DNA from: Chloroflexota bacterium
GTDB lineage: Bacteria > Chloroflexota > Limnocylindria > Limnocylindrales > CSP1-4
DNA: 64,000 nt
Assembly: GCA_015478725.1 (NCBI GenBank)
Contig: JADMIG010000010.1
Location: forward strand, 28,974-92,973
Reading direction: 5' to 3'
Positions 50,910 through 59,782 of this stretch are shown here, in pieces. The notes under the pieces are model-generated. The model did not search any database and was not told where the DNA came from. It was given only the letters and a program-made list of their open reading frames with translations. Position 1 is the stretch's first letter. Each line of letters starts with the position of its first letter. A program made the translations under genes and the position numbers.

Positions 50910-52144
50910 CGAGCCCGGTCCGGACGACCGCGCTCCCGACGAGCCCGCCAGCGAACCGCCCGCCACTCGCTGAGCGCGCCCTCGCCGACCGCGTCCGCTC
51001 CGTGCCGCCGTCCGGGATCCGGCGCTTCTTCGACATCCTCGCCACGATGGACGACGTCATCAGCCTCGGCGTGGGCGAGCCGGACTTCGACACGCCGGAG
51101 CACATCGTGCAGGCCGGGATCGACAGTCTCCGCCGCGGCCGGACCCACTACACGAGCAACTACGGGACGTTCGAACTCCGTCGGGCACTCGCCGATCACC
51201 TCGATCGCCGCTACGGCGTCCGCTACGACCCGGCGACCGAGATCCTCATCACCGTCGGTGCGTCGGAGGCCGTCGACCTCGCCCTGCGGGCAACCTGCGA
51301 CCCGGGCGACGAGGTCATCCTCCACGAGCCCTCCTACGTCGCGTACGTCCCGGCGATCACCTTCGCCGGCGGCGTCGTGCGGTCCGTCGCCACCCGCCTC
51401 GAGGACGACTTCGCCCTCGATCCGGCAGCGGTCGAGGCGGCGATCACGCCGCGGACGAAGGCGCTCTTCCTCGGCTACCCGTGCAATCCGACGGGGGCGG
51501 TCCTGCCGGAGGCGGCCCAGGACGCGCTCGCCGCGATCACCGTCCGCCACGACCTGCTCGTCTACTCGGACGAGATCTACGACCGGCTTGCCTACGGGAC
51601 GTATCGTCACCGGGCGATGAGCGCCCTGCCGGGGATGCGCGAGCGGACGATTCTCATGGGTGGCTTCAGCAAGGCGTACGCGATGACCGGCTGGCGGGTC
51701 GGCTGGCTCTGCGCCCCGGCACGGATCCTCGAGGGGATCGTCAAGGTCCACCAGTACGCCATCATGTCGGCCCCGACGACCGCCCAGGACGCGGCGCTCC
51801 GGGCGCTCACCGACGGGGAGCGCGACGTCGAGGCGATGCTCGCCGAATACGACCGTCGTCGGCGGCTCGTCGTGGACGGCTTCAATGCGATCGGGCTTCG
51901 GACGTTCGAGCCCCGCGGCGCGTTCTATGCCTTCCCCGAGGTCGCCTCGACCGGCCTCGACGGAGACGCGTTCGCCGAGCGGCTCCTCGCCGAGGAGCAT
52001 GTCGCGGTCGTCCCGGGGAGTGCCTTCGGCCCGTCCGGCGTCGGCCATGTCCGGGCCTGCTACGCGACGTCGTACGAGCAGCTCGAGGAGGCCCTCCGAC
52101 GGATCGGCGGCTTCGTCGAACGGCAGCGCGGGAACGCTCGATGA
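50906..52144 (+). CDS. Class I/II aminotransferase (aspartate aminotransferase-like) inside the gat operon
   Basis: PLP-dependent fold-type I aminotransferase, 412 aa. VISLGVGEPDFDTPEHI, HYTSNYGTFELRRAL, GASEAVDLALRA, YPCNPTGAVLPE, the PLP lysine 256 in GGFSKAYAMTGWRVG and the carboxylate-binding Arg region near GVGHVRACYAT. The group includes aspartate aminotransferases and kynurenine/phenylalanine-type enzymes, so the substrate is not certain. It overlaps gatA by 4 bp on one side and gatB by 4 bp on the other, so it is made together with the amidotransferase; supply of aspartate or glutamate is the obvious link, but that is inference. Confidence 0.92.
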   Translation: MTSPVRTTALPTSPPANRPPLAERALADRVRSVPPSGIRRFFDILATMDDVISLGVGEPDFDTPEHIVQAGIDSLRRGRTHYTSNYGTFELRRALADHLDRRYGVRYDPATEILITVGASEAVDLALRATCDPGDEVILHEPSYVAYVPAITFAGGVVRSVATRLEDDFALDPAAVEAAITPRTKALFLGYPCNPTGAVLPEAAQDALAAITVRHDLLVYSDEIYDRLAYGTYRHRAMSALPGMRERTILMGGFSKAYAMTGWRVGWLCAPARILEGIVKVHQYAIMSAPTTAQDAALRALTDGERDVEAMLAEYDRRRRLVVDGFNAIGLRTFEPRGAFYAFPEVASTGLDGDAFAERLLAEEHVAVVPGSAFGPSGVGHVRACYATSYEQLEEALRRIGGFVERQRGNAR

Positions 52145-53646
52145 CCGGCGCCCAGAGCGCACCGCCGGCTGCGCCCTCCGCTGGCGCCCGCTGGGAGGCG
52201 GTCATCGGCATCGAGGTCCACTGCCAGCTCCGGACCGCGAGCAAGATGTTCTGCGCGTGCTCGAGTGCGTACGACGGGGCACCGCCGAACACCCACACGT
52301 GCCCGGTCTGCCTCGGCCTGCCGGGAGCGCTCCCGACGATCAATCGGCAGGCCGTCGCGCACGTCCTCACGACCGGGCTCGCGATCGGGGCGACGACGCC
52401 GCCGGCGACGCGCTGGGACCGCAAGAACTACTTCTACCCGGACCTCCCCAAGGGCTACCAGATCAGCCAGTTCGACCTCCCGCTCGCCGCCGCCGGCCGG
52501 CTGGCGATCGAGACGTCCGGCGGACCGATCGTGGTCGGCATCCAGCGGGCTCACCTCGAGGAGGACACGGCGAAGCTCGTCCATGCGACGACCGCGACCG
52601 GCGAGCGGGTGAGCCTCGTCGACTTCAACCGATCCGGCGTGCCCCTCATGGAGATCGTCACCGAGCCGGACATCCGGACCGCCGAGCAGGCGCGCCGGTA
52701 TGCGGAGGAACTGCAGCTGCTCCTCCGGGCGATCGGCGTGTCCGACGCGGACATGGAACGCGGCCAGATGCGGGTCGAGGCGAACGTCTCGCTCCGGCCC
52801 GTCGGCAGCGAGCCATTCGGGACCCGGACCGAGGTGAAGAACATGAACTCGTTCCGGGCGGTCGAGCGCGCCATCGCCCACGAGATCGAGCGGCAGGCGG
52901 GCGCCCTCGACGCGGGTGAGGTCCTTGCCCAGGAGACGCGTGGCTGGGACGATGGTCGCGGTGTGACGTACGTCATGCGCTCGAAGGAGGACTCGCACGA
53001 CTACCGCTACTTCCCCGAGCCGGACCTGCCGCCACTGCGGGTCGATCCGGCCTGGCTCGACTCCCTCCGCGCCGCCCTTCCGGAACTGCCGGCCGCTCGC
53101 CGCCGGCGCTACGTGGAGACGCTTGGTCTCTCGTCGTACGACGCGGCCGTGATCGTCGCCGATCCGCGAGCGGTGGCGCTGTTCGACGTGCTCGTCACGG
53201 CGGAGGTCCCGGCCAAGCAGGCCGCGAACTGGGTCAGCGGCGAATACCTCCGGCTCGCCCGGAAGTACTCCACCGACCAGGACGCCGTCTTCCTCGATCC
53301 GGTCAACCTCGGCGCCGAACTGGCGGGCCTCATCAAGCTCCAGATCGCAGAACAGATCACGCTGCAGAACGCAAAGGAGGTCTTTGGGACGCATCTCGCC
53401 AGCGGGCAGGCCATGGCGGTGATCGTGGGGGCGCGGGGTCTCCGCCGGATCTCGGACGACGACACCCTGCGATCTCTGGTCGCAGCGGTCCTCGCGGCGA
53501 ACCCGAAGGCCGTCACCGACCATCGCGCCGGGCGCCCGACGGTCGGGTTCCTCGTCGGGAAGGTGATGAAGGAAACCGGCGGCCAGGCCCACGCCGAACG
53601 CGTCCGCGCCCTCCTGATCGAGGAGCTGGAGCGGATCGCCGGATGA
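52141..53646 (+). CDS. gatB: Asp-tRNA(Asn)/Glu-tRNA(Gln) amidotransferase subunit B
   Basis: Kinase/transamidase subunit (501 aa) that phosphorylates the mischarged residue on tRNA and amidates it. VIGIEVHCQLRTASKMFC at the N-terminus, zinc ligands in CACSS and CPVCLGLPG, RKNYFYPDLPKGYQISQFD, NRSGVPLMEIVTEPD, and the C-terminal YqeY-like tail domain VGFLVGKVMKETGGQ. ATG 52141 overlaps the aminotransferase stop by 4 bp. The first 18 residues are a low-complexity extension. Confidence 0.98.
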   Translation: MTGAQSAPPAAPSAGARWEAVIGIEVHCQLRTASKMFCACSSAYDGAPPNTHTCPVCLGLPGALPTINRQAVAHVLTTGLAIGATTPPATRWDRKNYFYPDLPKGYQISQFDLPLAAAGRLAIETSGGPIVVGIQRAHLEEDTAKLVHATTATGERVSLVDFNRSGVPLMEIVTEPDIRTAEQARRYAEELQLLLRAIGVSDADMERGQMRVEANVSLRPVGSEPFGTRTEVKNMNSFRAVERAIAHEIERQAGALDAGEVLAQETRGWDDGRGVTYVMRSKEDSHDYRYFPEPDLPPLRVDPAWLDSLRAALPELPAARRRRYVETLGLSSYDAAVIVADPRAVALFDVLVTAEVPAKQAANWVSGEYLRLARKYSTDQDAVFLDPVNLGAELAGLIKLQIAEQITLQNAKEVFGTHLASGQAMAVIVGARGLRRISDDDTLRSLVAAVLAANPKAVTDHRAGRPTVGFLVGKVMKETGGQAHAERVRALLIEELERIAG

Positions 53647-53915
53647 GCGCATTGGGTCTGGTGCTCCTCATCGCCGGAGTCGTCCTCATCGTCGTCGGCG
53701 TCGGTCAGGCACGGGGCCCGTGGTCGCGGTACCGCGCGCTCAAGTCGCAGGACGAGAACGTCGCCCGCTACGAGGCGTGGCGCGGCGGCGTTCGCGACGA
53801 CGGGCGGACCGGAGCATCCGTCGCGATGGAGATCCTCCTCCGGCAGGCACGCCTCGGCGGGCTCGTGTTCGTCGCCGGCGTCGGCGCCGTCGTGGTCGGC
53901 CTGCTCTTCCGCTGA
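53643..53915 (+). CDS. Small two-helix membrane protein
   Basis: 90 aa, ATG 53643 overlapping the gatB stop by 4 bp. Two hydrophobic helices (about residues 3-22 and 71-89) flank a charged middle, WSRYRALKSQDENVARYEAW. No family recognised. Size, overlap and clean membrane topology support it as a real gene cotranscribed with gatB. Confidence 0.7.
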   Translation: MSALGLVLLIAGVVLIVVGVGQARGPWSRYRALKSQDENVARYEAWRGGVRDDGRTGASVAMEILLRQARLGGLVFVAGVGAVVVGLLFR

Positions 53916-53923
53916 ACCGTCCG

Positions 53924-54409
53924 TCACGCTCCCCGGATGCGGCGATGCTCGATCGCCGTGCAGCGGTTCATGACGACCGCGAGCCCACCCTCGGCAGCGA
54001 TCCGCGCCGCATCCCAGTCGACGACACCGAGCTGGAGCCACAGGCAGCGGGCGCCGATGGCGACCGCCTCCTCGGCGTGCGGCACGCACAGCTCCGAGCG
54101 TCGGAAGACGTCGATGATGTCGAACCCGCCGGTCGCGGCCGCCGCATCGCGGACCGACGCGAACGCGGTGCGGCCGAGGATCTGCCCCGCGTTCGGATTG
54201 ACCGGGACGCAGTCGAACCCGGACTCGATGAGATAGCGGAGGACGCCGTGCGAGGGGCGGCTCGGATCGGCGGACGCGCCGACGACGGCGATCCGCCGGG
54301 TCGAGCGGAGGAGCTCGGCGATCGCCCGCTCGTCGAGGACCGGCACCGGCCCCCGTCCTTCCTCGAGGTCGAGCATCGCGCGGGCGCGCGCCCGCTCCTC
54401 GGCGGTCAT
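53924..54409 (-). CDS. CoA-binding domain protein (YccU type)
   Basis: 161-aa protein with a Rossmann-type CoA-binding domain as in the CoA_binding_2/YccU family: IAVVGASADPSRPSHGVLRY is the nucleotide-binding loop, then DCVPVNPNAGQILGR, DIIDVFRRSE and the conserved ARCLWLQLGVV. About 25 N-terminal helical residues precede the domain. Start ATG 54409. The biochemical role of these single-domain proteins is not established. It lies 43 nt downstream of the nucleoside-transporter operon on the same strand and may be its last gene. Confidence 0.88.
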   Translation of the reverse strand: MTAEERARARAMLDLEEGRGPVPVLDERAIAELLRSTRRIAVVGASADPSRPSHGVLRYLIESGFDCVPVNPNAGQILGRTAFASVRDAAAATGGFDIIDVFRRSELCVPHAEEAVAIGARCLWLQLGVVDWDAARIAAEGGLAVVMNRCTAIEHRRIRGA

Positions 54410-54452
54410 CGTGGGGCTCGGCGCGGACCCCGATCCGGGTCCGGTGGGTGGT

Positions 54453-55529
54453 TCAGGACGCCGCCTCGCGCTCGTACGGCTGGCCGTCCGCTGCCGGCGG
54501 GATGCTCCGCCCGATGAGTCCGGCGAGGACGATGATCGTGATGATGTACGGCAGCGCGTCGTACAGCTGCGGCGGGAGGGCGGACATGAGGTCGCCGAGC
54601 TGGCCGCTCGGCGGCGAGATCGTGATCGACTGCCCGACCGATTCGAAGGTCGAGAAGAGGAGCGCCGCGCCGAGGGCGCCGAGCGGGGTCCAGCGTCCCA
54701 CGATCATCGCGGCGAGGGCGATGAAGCCGCGGCCTGCGGTCATCCCGGCCTGGAACGAATTCGTCGCCTCCATGCTGAGGTACGCCCCGCCGAGGCCGGC
54801 GAAGACGCCGCCGATGAGCACGTTCCGATAGCGGACCCGGACGACGTCGATGCCGACCGTTTCGGCTGCCTTCGGGTGTTCCCCGACGGCCCGCGTCCGG
54901 AGTCCCCAGCGCGACCGGTAGAGCATGACCTGGACGACGATGACGAAGACGAGCAGGGACATCGCGATCGGGCCCTGGTTGAGGAACATCTCGAGGATCC
55001 AGCCGATCACCGGGATGTTCGCGACGCTCGCCGGCGGGATGAACGGGACGAAGCTCCCGGCGCTCGTCGGCGAGCTCTGGGAGATGAGCGTGTTGAGGTA
55101 CCCGGTCACGCCGAACGCCGCGATGTTGATGATCGTGCCGCTGATGATCTGGTCCGCCCGGACGGTGATCGAGAGCCAGGCGTGGACGAGCGAGATGAGG
55201 ACGGCGACGAGGATCGCGGCGGCGAGGGCGATGAGCAGCGGTGCGGTCACGCCGAAGAAGTCGCTCGGGGAGCCGCCGATGACGGGTGCGATGGCGACCC
55301 CGACGATCCAGCCGGTGAACGCGCTCGCGAGCATGATCCCCTCGATGCCGATGTTGACGACGCCGGACCGCTCGCACATGACGCCGCAGAGGGCGCCGAA
55401 GGCGAGCGGGGCCGCCGAACCGAGGATGATCGGCGCAAGGGGCGGGAGCTGGGCGACGAAGTAGCCGCCGAGCTGGAAGACGAGGCCGAGGGCCGGGATG
55501 GCGTAGAGCGCGGTGATGAGGCCGTCCAT
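54453..55529 (-). CDS. BMP-type ABC transporter permease, second
   Basis: 358-aa membrane protein of the branched-chain/ribose-type permease family (YufQ/NupQ-like). Eight or more hydrophobic segments; LCGVMCERSGVVNIGIEGIM is the typical signature of the nucleoside transporters, TRAVGEHPKAAETVGIDV the coupling region. ATG 55529 overlaps the preceding permease stop (ATGA). The frame is open much further upstream to 56009, but that part is only the other frame of the neighbouring permease. Confidence 0.94.
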   Translation of the reverse strand: MDGLITALYAIPALGLVFQLGGYFVAQLPPLAPIILGSAAPLAFGALCGVMCERSGVVNIGIEGIMLASAFTGWIVGVAIAPVIGGSPSDFFGVTAPLLIALAAAILVAVLISLVHAWLSITVRADQIISGTIINIAAFGVTGYLNTLISQSSPTSAGSFVPFIPPASVANIPVIGWILEMFLNQGPIAMSLLVFVIVVQVMLYRSRWGLRTRAVGEHPKAAETVGIDVVRVRYRNVLIGGVFAGLGGAYLSMEATNSFQAGMTAGRGFIALAAMIVGRWTPLGALGAALLFSTFESVGQSITISPPSGQLGDLMSALPPQLYDALPYIITIIVLAGLIGRSIPPAADGQPYEREAAS

Positions 55530-56689
55530 CAGCGGACCGCCTCGCCGCCGTAGGTCCGGGCGATCGTGTCCGAGCTGCCGAGTCCGGATCGGACCCCGCG
55601 GAGTCGGAAGAGCCGGCGCAGGACCGGGCTCGCGACGAGGAACAGGAGAATCGTCGCCTGGAGGACGTCGACGAGCTCGACGGGGATGCCGGCCTCGATC
55701 TGCATGAGTCCGGCGCCGGAACGCATCGCCCCGAAGAGGAGGGCGGCGAAGAAGATCCCGAACGGATCCGAGCGGGCGAGCAGGGCCACCGCGATCGAGT
55801 CGAAACCGACCGTCGTGCCGAAGCTCGACGTCATCTGGTGGGTGACGCCGAGGATGACACTCCCGCCGGCCAGCCCGGCGAGAGCGCCGCACATCGTCAT
55901 CGTCGCCACGACGATGATCCGCGGCCGCATCCCCGCGTACCGGGCGGCGTCCGGGTTCGCGCCGACAGCCCGGATCTCGAAGCCGCGGGTCGTCCGGTAG
56001 AGGAGCCACCAGATGAGGAAGATGGCGAGGATCGCGAGGACGATTCCGAGGTGCCCGTCGCGGCCGAGGATGATCGGGAACGCCGCGTTCCCGACGTCGT
56101 ACGTCACCGGCGACGGGGAGTTCGGGACCTTGAGCGGCCCGCTGACGAGGGCCGCGAGGACGTCCGCGGCGATGTAGTTGAGCATGATCGTCGTGACGAC
56201 CTCGTGGGCGCCGGAGAGCGCCTTGAGGATTCCGGGGATGAACCCGGTGAGTGCGCCGGCAAGGATCCCGGCGAGGACGGCGATCGGGATCGCCACGATC
56301 GGCGGCGCGTCCGCCACCGCGACTCCTGCCGCGACCGTGCCGAGGGCGCCCATGAGGAACTGGCCCTGCGCCCCGATGTTGAAGAGCCCGGCCTTGAACC
56401 CGATCGCGACGGACAGCCCGCCGAGAATGAGCGGCGCGGCCTGAACGAGCGTGTCGACGACGGCGTCGAAGCTGCCGAACGCGCCGACGGCCAGGGCCTG
56501 GTAGGCGACGAGCGGCTTCGCGAGGTCGAAGGTCTGTTTCGGGACGATGATCTCGGAGACGAGGATGATGACCGCGCCCACGACGAGCGCGAGGAGGATC
56601 GAGACGAACGGCAGGGCGGCGATCGCCCAGACGCGGCCCGCAACCATGCGAAGGTCATGGCTGATCGGTCTGCGGGTGGGCGCGCTCAT
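55529..56689 (-). CDS. BMP-type ABC transporter permease, first
   Basis: 386-aa permease of the YufP/NupP type. PLILGGLSVAIGFKAGLFNI and GAQGQFLMGALGTV are the family signatures, HEVVTTIMLNYIAADVL and RAVGANPDAARYAGM follow. Many transmembrane helices. ATG 56689 overlaps the ATPase stop by 4 bp. Forms the channel with the next permease; energised by the double ATPase. Confidence 0.95.
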   Translation of the reverse strand: MSAPTRRPISHDLRMVAGRVWAIAALPFVSILLALVVGAVIILVSEIIVPKQTFDLAKPLVAYQALAVGAFGSFDAVVDTLVQAAPLILGGLSVAIGFKAGLFNIGAQGQFLMGALGTVAAGVAVADAPPIVAIPIAVLAGILAGALTGFIPGILKALSGAHEVVTTIMLNYIAADVLAALVSGPLKVPNSPSPVTYDVGNAAFPIILGRDGHLGIVLAILAIFLIWWLLYRTTRGFEIRAVGANPDAARYAGMRPRIIVVATMTMCGALAGLAGGSVILGVTHQMTSSFGTTVGFDSIAVALLARSDPFGIFFAALLFGAMRSGAGLMQIEAGIPVELVDVLQATILLFLVASPVLRRLFRLRGVRSGLGSSDTIARTYGGEAVR

Positions 56690-58269
56690 GCGACCGTCCC
56701 CATGGTGTCGCCGGCCGCTCCGCCCGTCACCCGATCAGCACCCCCCGTCGCCATGAGCAGTCCCACCTCGTTCTTGTCGGCCGTTCGGCCGTCCAGGGTC
56801 GCGACGATCCGGCCGCGATACATGACCCCGATCCGGTCGGACAGCTCGAGGATCTCGTCGAGCTCGGCGGAGACGAGGAGGATGGCGGTGCCGGCGTCCC
56901 GTTTCGCGATGGCCTGGCGATGGATGAACTCGATGCTCCCGACGTCGAGCCCGCGAGTCGGCTGGTCGAGGACGAGGAGCCGGAGGTCGCGACCGAGCTC
57001 GCGGGCGACGACGACCTTCTGCTGGTTCCCGCCGGAGAGCGTGCCGGCGGTGACGTCCGCCGACGGCGTCCGGATGTCGAAGTCGCGGATGCTCGCGACG
57101 GCCGCGGCGTGGATCGCCGCGTCGTCCCGCCTGAGGCCGTGGGCGAAGGGTGGCCGATGGTACGACGTGAGGACGAGGTTGTCGGCGATCGAGAACGAGG
57201 TGACGAGCCCGAACCGGTGGCGGTCGGCCGGGACGTAGGCGACGCCCGCCTCGTTCATCCTTCGGGGCGACCGTCCCGTCATGTCCGTGCCGCCGAGCGT
57301 GACCGTGCCGGCACTCGCGCGACGGAGTCCGATGAGCGCCTCGACGAGCTCATCCTGGCCGTTCCCGGCGACCCCGGCGATGCCGAGGATCTCGCCAGCC
57401 CGGACCTCCAGATCGATGCCCCGGACGGCTGCCTGTCCGCGCTCGTCGCGGACATGGAGGCCGGCGACGCGGAGGACGACCTCCGCGGGGCGTGAGATCC
57501 CACGCTCCACGGTGAGCTGCACCTCGCGGCCGACCATGAGCTCGGCGAGCTCGTCCTCGTCCGTGTCCGCCGGCCGCCGTTCGCCGACCACCCGCCCACG
57601 TCGGATGACGGTGATCCGGTCGGCGATCTCGAGCACCTCGTACAGCTTGTGCGAGATGAAGACGATGCTGTGGCCCTCGGCGGAGAGGCGCCGCAGGACG
57701 GCGAAGATCTCCTCCGTCTCCTGGGGGGTGAGGACGGCCGTCGGCTCGTCAAGGACGAGGATCCGGGCGTTGCGGTAGAGCGCCTTGAGGATCTCGACCC
57801 GCTGCTGCCCGCCGACGGAGAGCGAGCCGACGCGGGCGTCCGGGTCGATGTCGAAGCCGAACCGTCGGCCGAGCTCCACGATCCGCCGTCGGGCGTCCGC
57901 CCGGTCGAGAAAGATGGGGTTGGCCATCGATTCCTGGCCGAGCATGATGTTCTCGGTGACCGTGAGGACCGGCACGAGCATGAAGTGCTGGTGGACCATG
58001 TTGATGCCGCGGGCGATCGCGTCCGTGGGATCGGCGATGCGGACCGGGACGCCGTCGAGGAGGATCTCGCCCTCATCCGGACGGGCGAGCCCGTAGAGGA
58101 TGTTCATGAGCGTCGTCTTGCCCGCCCCGTTCTCACCGAGGAGGGCATGGATCTCGCCGGGCCGCAGCTCGAGCGAGATGCCGTCGTTCGCGACGACGCC
58201 CGGATAGCGCTTGGTGATGCCCCGCATCTCGAGGGCGGGGGCGAGGATCGCGGGATCCGGTGCTGTCAT
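56686..58269 (-). CDS. BMP-type ABC transporter ATPase with two nucleotide-binding domains
   Basis: 527-aa tandem ATPase (YufO/NupO- or RbsA-like). First domain: Walker A GENGAGKTTLMNILYG, HQHFMLVPVLTVTENIMLG, signature LSVGGQQRVEILKAL, Walker B ILVLDEPTAVLTPQE. Second domain: degenerate Walker A GVAGNGQDELVEALIG, signature LSGGNQQKVVVARELG, LLVLDQPTRGLDVGS. The degenerate second P-loop is normal for this family. ATG 58269 follows GAGGG. The two domains together drive import of the substrate bound by the upstream lipoprotein. Confidence 0.96.
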   Translation of the reverse strand: MTAPDPAILAPALEMRGITKRYPGVVANDGISLELRPGEIHALLGENGAGKTTLMNILYGLARPDEGEILLDGVPVRIADPTDAIARGINMVHQHFMLVPVLTVTENIMLGQESMANPIFLDRADARRRIVELGRRFGFDIDPDARVGSLSVGGQQRVEILKALYRNARILVLDEPTAVLTPQETEEIFAVLRRLSAEGHSIVFISHKLYEVLEIADRITVIRRGRVVGERRPADTDEDELAELMVGREVQLTVERGISRPAEVVLRVAGLHVRDERGQAAVRGIDLEVRAGEILGIAGVAGNGQDELVEALIGLRRASAGTVTLGGTDMTGRSPRRMNEAGVAYVPADRHRFGLVTSFSIADNLVLTSYHRPPFAHGLRRDDAAIHAAAVASIRDFDIRTPSADVTAGTLSGGNQQKVVVARELGRDLRLLVLDQPTRGLDVGSIEFIHRQAIAKRDAGTAILLVSAELDEILELSDRIGVMYRGRIVATLDGRTADKNEVGLLMATGGADRVTGGAAGDTMGTVA

Positions 58270-58300
58270 GCCGCCCTCATTCCGGGCCGCGGGAGGAAAT

Positions 58301-58333
58301 GAGTGAGCGGGCCGCGTTGCGGCCCGCTCACTC
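58301..58333 (-). terminator. Intra-operon hairpin after the BMP binding-protein gene
   Basis: Perfect 15-bp inverted repeat GAGTGAGCGGGCCGC (58301-58315), loop GTT, GCGGCCCGCTCACTC (58319-58333). Reading on the minus strand it comes 23 nt after the lipoprotein stop and is followed by ATTTCCT. It resembles the hairpins behind the two peptide-binding protein genes. Confidence 0.75.
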
Positions 58334-58356
58334 TCGGGTTCAGCGGAGGTCGACGG

Positions 58357-59562
58357 TCACTTCGGCGGAGCGCCGCAGTTCGTCGGGCAGGTGGTCAGGG
58401 TGCCGGCGGCCATCGCGGCCAGGGCGGCCGTGATCTTGTCGGTGACGCTGGCCGGGATGAGGCTCGCCTTGTCGTGGAAGGGCGACACACCGATGCCGTT
58501 GTTCGCGGCGTTGAACACGTTGTCGCCGGCCTTCGCGGTCCCGCCGGCGATCGCCTTGATGGCGGTCTCGACGGCGGTCGAGAGGTGCTTCTCGGCGCTC
58601 GTGATGATGCACTTGTCGGCGTTCGGATACGACAGCCACTGGTCGACGTCGACGCCGATCCCGTAGATGCCGGCCTGGCAGGCGGCGTCGAGGACGCCGT
58701 TGCCGGTCTTGCCGGCGACCTGGAAGAGGACGTCGATCTTGTTGCCGTTCTGCTTGAGGAACTGGTTGGCGAACGACTTGCCGGTCACCGGGTCGTTGAA
58801 CGCGGCGTTCGAGAAATCGTGGGTGACGTAGGCGGTCTTGACCTGGATGTTCGCGTTGACCGACTGGGCCCCGAGCGTGTAGCCCTGGATGTACCGGACG
58901 CACGGCGCGCAGAGCGTCGTGCCGCCGATCGCGCCGATGACCCCGGTCTTGCTCACCGAGGCGGCGACGATCCCGGCGAGGTAGCCCGCCTGGTCCTCCT
59001 GGAACTGCAGCGAGATGTAGTTCGGCAGGAGCTGCGCGGCGTTGCCCTTGCAGGCGAACGTCGAGTCGAGGTTCCCGGACGGGTCGACGCAGATCGGCGA
59101 CTGGTCGACGCCGACGAACCAGATGTTCGGGTTCGCCTTGGCGGCCTTGGTCGTCGGCCCGGCGAGGTTGAACCCGACCGTGACGATGATGTTGTACTGC
59201 TGGTCGATGAATTTCTGGATGTCGCCGGCGTACTGCGAGGCGTCTTTCGGGACGATCGCCGGCGGCGACTCGGCACCGATGTCCGCGGCACCCTTCTCGG
59301 CGCCCTCGAACGAGAACTGGTTGAAGTTCTTGTCGTCGAGGGTCCCGATGTCCGTGACCACGCCGACCTTCCACTTGCTTGCTGCAGTGGACGCTGACGG
59401 GGCGCTGGATGCGGGAGCCGACGCCGATGCGGGGGCCGACGCTGCGGCTGTGGGTGCTGCCGACGCCGGCGCGCTCGGCGTCGGTGTCGCGGCCGAACTG
59501 CAGGCCGAGACCACGAGGGCCAGCCCCGTGAACAGGGTGAGGCCCATGGAACGGGTGCGCAT
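58357..59562 (-). CDS. BMP family (PnrA/Med-like) substrate-binding lipoprotein
   Basis: 401-aa lipoprotein of the basic membrane protein family, whose characterised members (PnrA, NupN) bind purine or other nucleosides. Signal peptide MRTRSMGLTLFTGLALVVSA with lipidated Cys21, then a 45-residue Ala/Ser/Pro linker. KVGVVTDIGTLDDKNFNQFS is the diagnostic start of the binding fold; GFNLAGPTTKAAKANPNIWF, YLAGIVAASVSKTGVIGAIG and GKTGNGVLDAACQAGIYGIG follow. ATG 59562 is preceded by GGAGGAGG at good spacing. First gene of the operon. Confidence 0.94.
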   Translation of the reverse strand: MRTRSMGLTLFTGLALVVSACSSAATPTPSAPASAAPTAAASAPASASAPASSAPSASTAASKWKVGVVTDIGTLDDKNFNQFSFEGAEKGAADIGAESPPAIVPKDASQYAGDIQKFIDQQYNIIVTVGFNLAGPTTKAAKANPNIWFVGVDQSPICVDPSGNLDSTFACKGNAAQLLPNYISLQFQEDQAGYLAGIVAASVSKTGVIGAIGGTTLCAPCVRYIQGYTLGAQSVNANIQVKTAYVTHDFSNAAFNDPVTGKSFANQFLKQNGNKIDVLFQVAGKTGNGVLDAACQAGIYGIGVDVDQWLSYPNADKCIITSAEKHLSTAVETAIKAIAGGTAKAGDNVFNAANNGIGVSPFHDKASLIPASVTDKITAALAAMAAGTLTTCPTNCGAPPK

Positions 59563-59668
59563 GCTTCCTCCTCCAACACGTCGCGTGTCGGGCGTCCCCT
59601 CGGGCTGCTGCCCACGGATCGCGCCGGCTCGACGATCGACCGTCCGGCTCGGACGGCCACTGCCGCGC

Positions 59669-59697
59669 ATCCTAGCGGCGGCCTTCCCGCCCGGCAA
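59669..59697 (-). promoter_or_regulatory. Promoter of the BMP transporter operon
   Basis: On the minus strand, -35 TTGCCG (59697-59692), 17-nt spacer, -10 TAGGAT (59674-59669). Initiation near 59662 gives a leader of about 100 nt. Within the 220-nt divergent gap shared with the GDSL gene. Confidence 0.5.
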
Positions 59698-59770
59698 CCC
59701 GGAACGGCAGCCTCGATGCGTGGGCAGTCTAGTCCGGCCTGCGTCCGGTCGCACGGCGCCTGCCCGTGCG

Positions 59771-59776
59771 CATACT
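59771..59776 (+). promoter_or_regulatory. -10 element of the GDSL hydrolase gene (leaderless)
   Basis: CATACT ends 6 nt before ATG 59783; predicts a leaderless transcript. No Shine-Dalgarno sequence. Confidence 0.5.
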
Positions 59777-59782
59777 GCGGCG

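Noticed and set aside
55530..56009. N-terminal extension of the second BMP permease
   Set aside because: It is the alternative frame of the first permease; the ATG at 55529 in a 4-bp overlap starts directly before the membrane domain.
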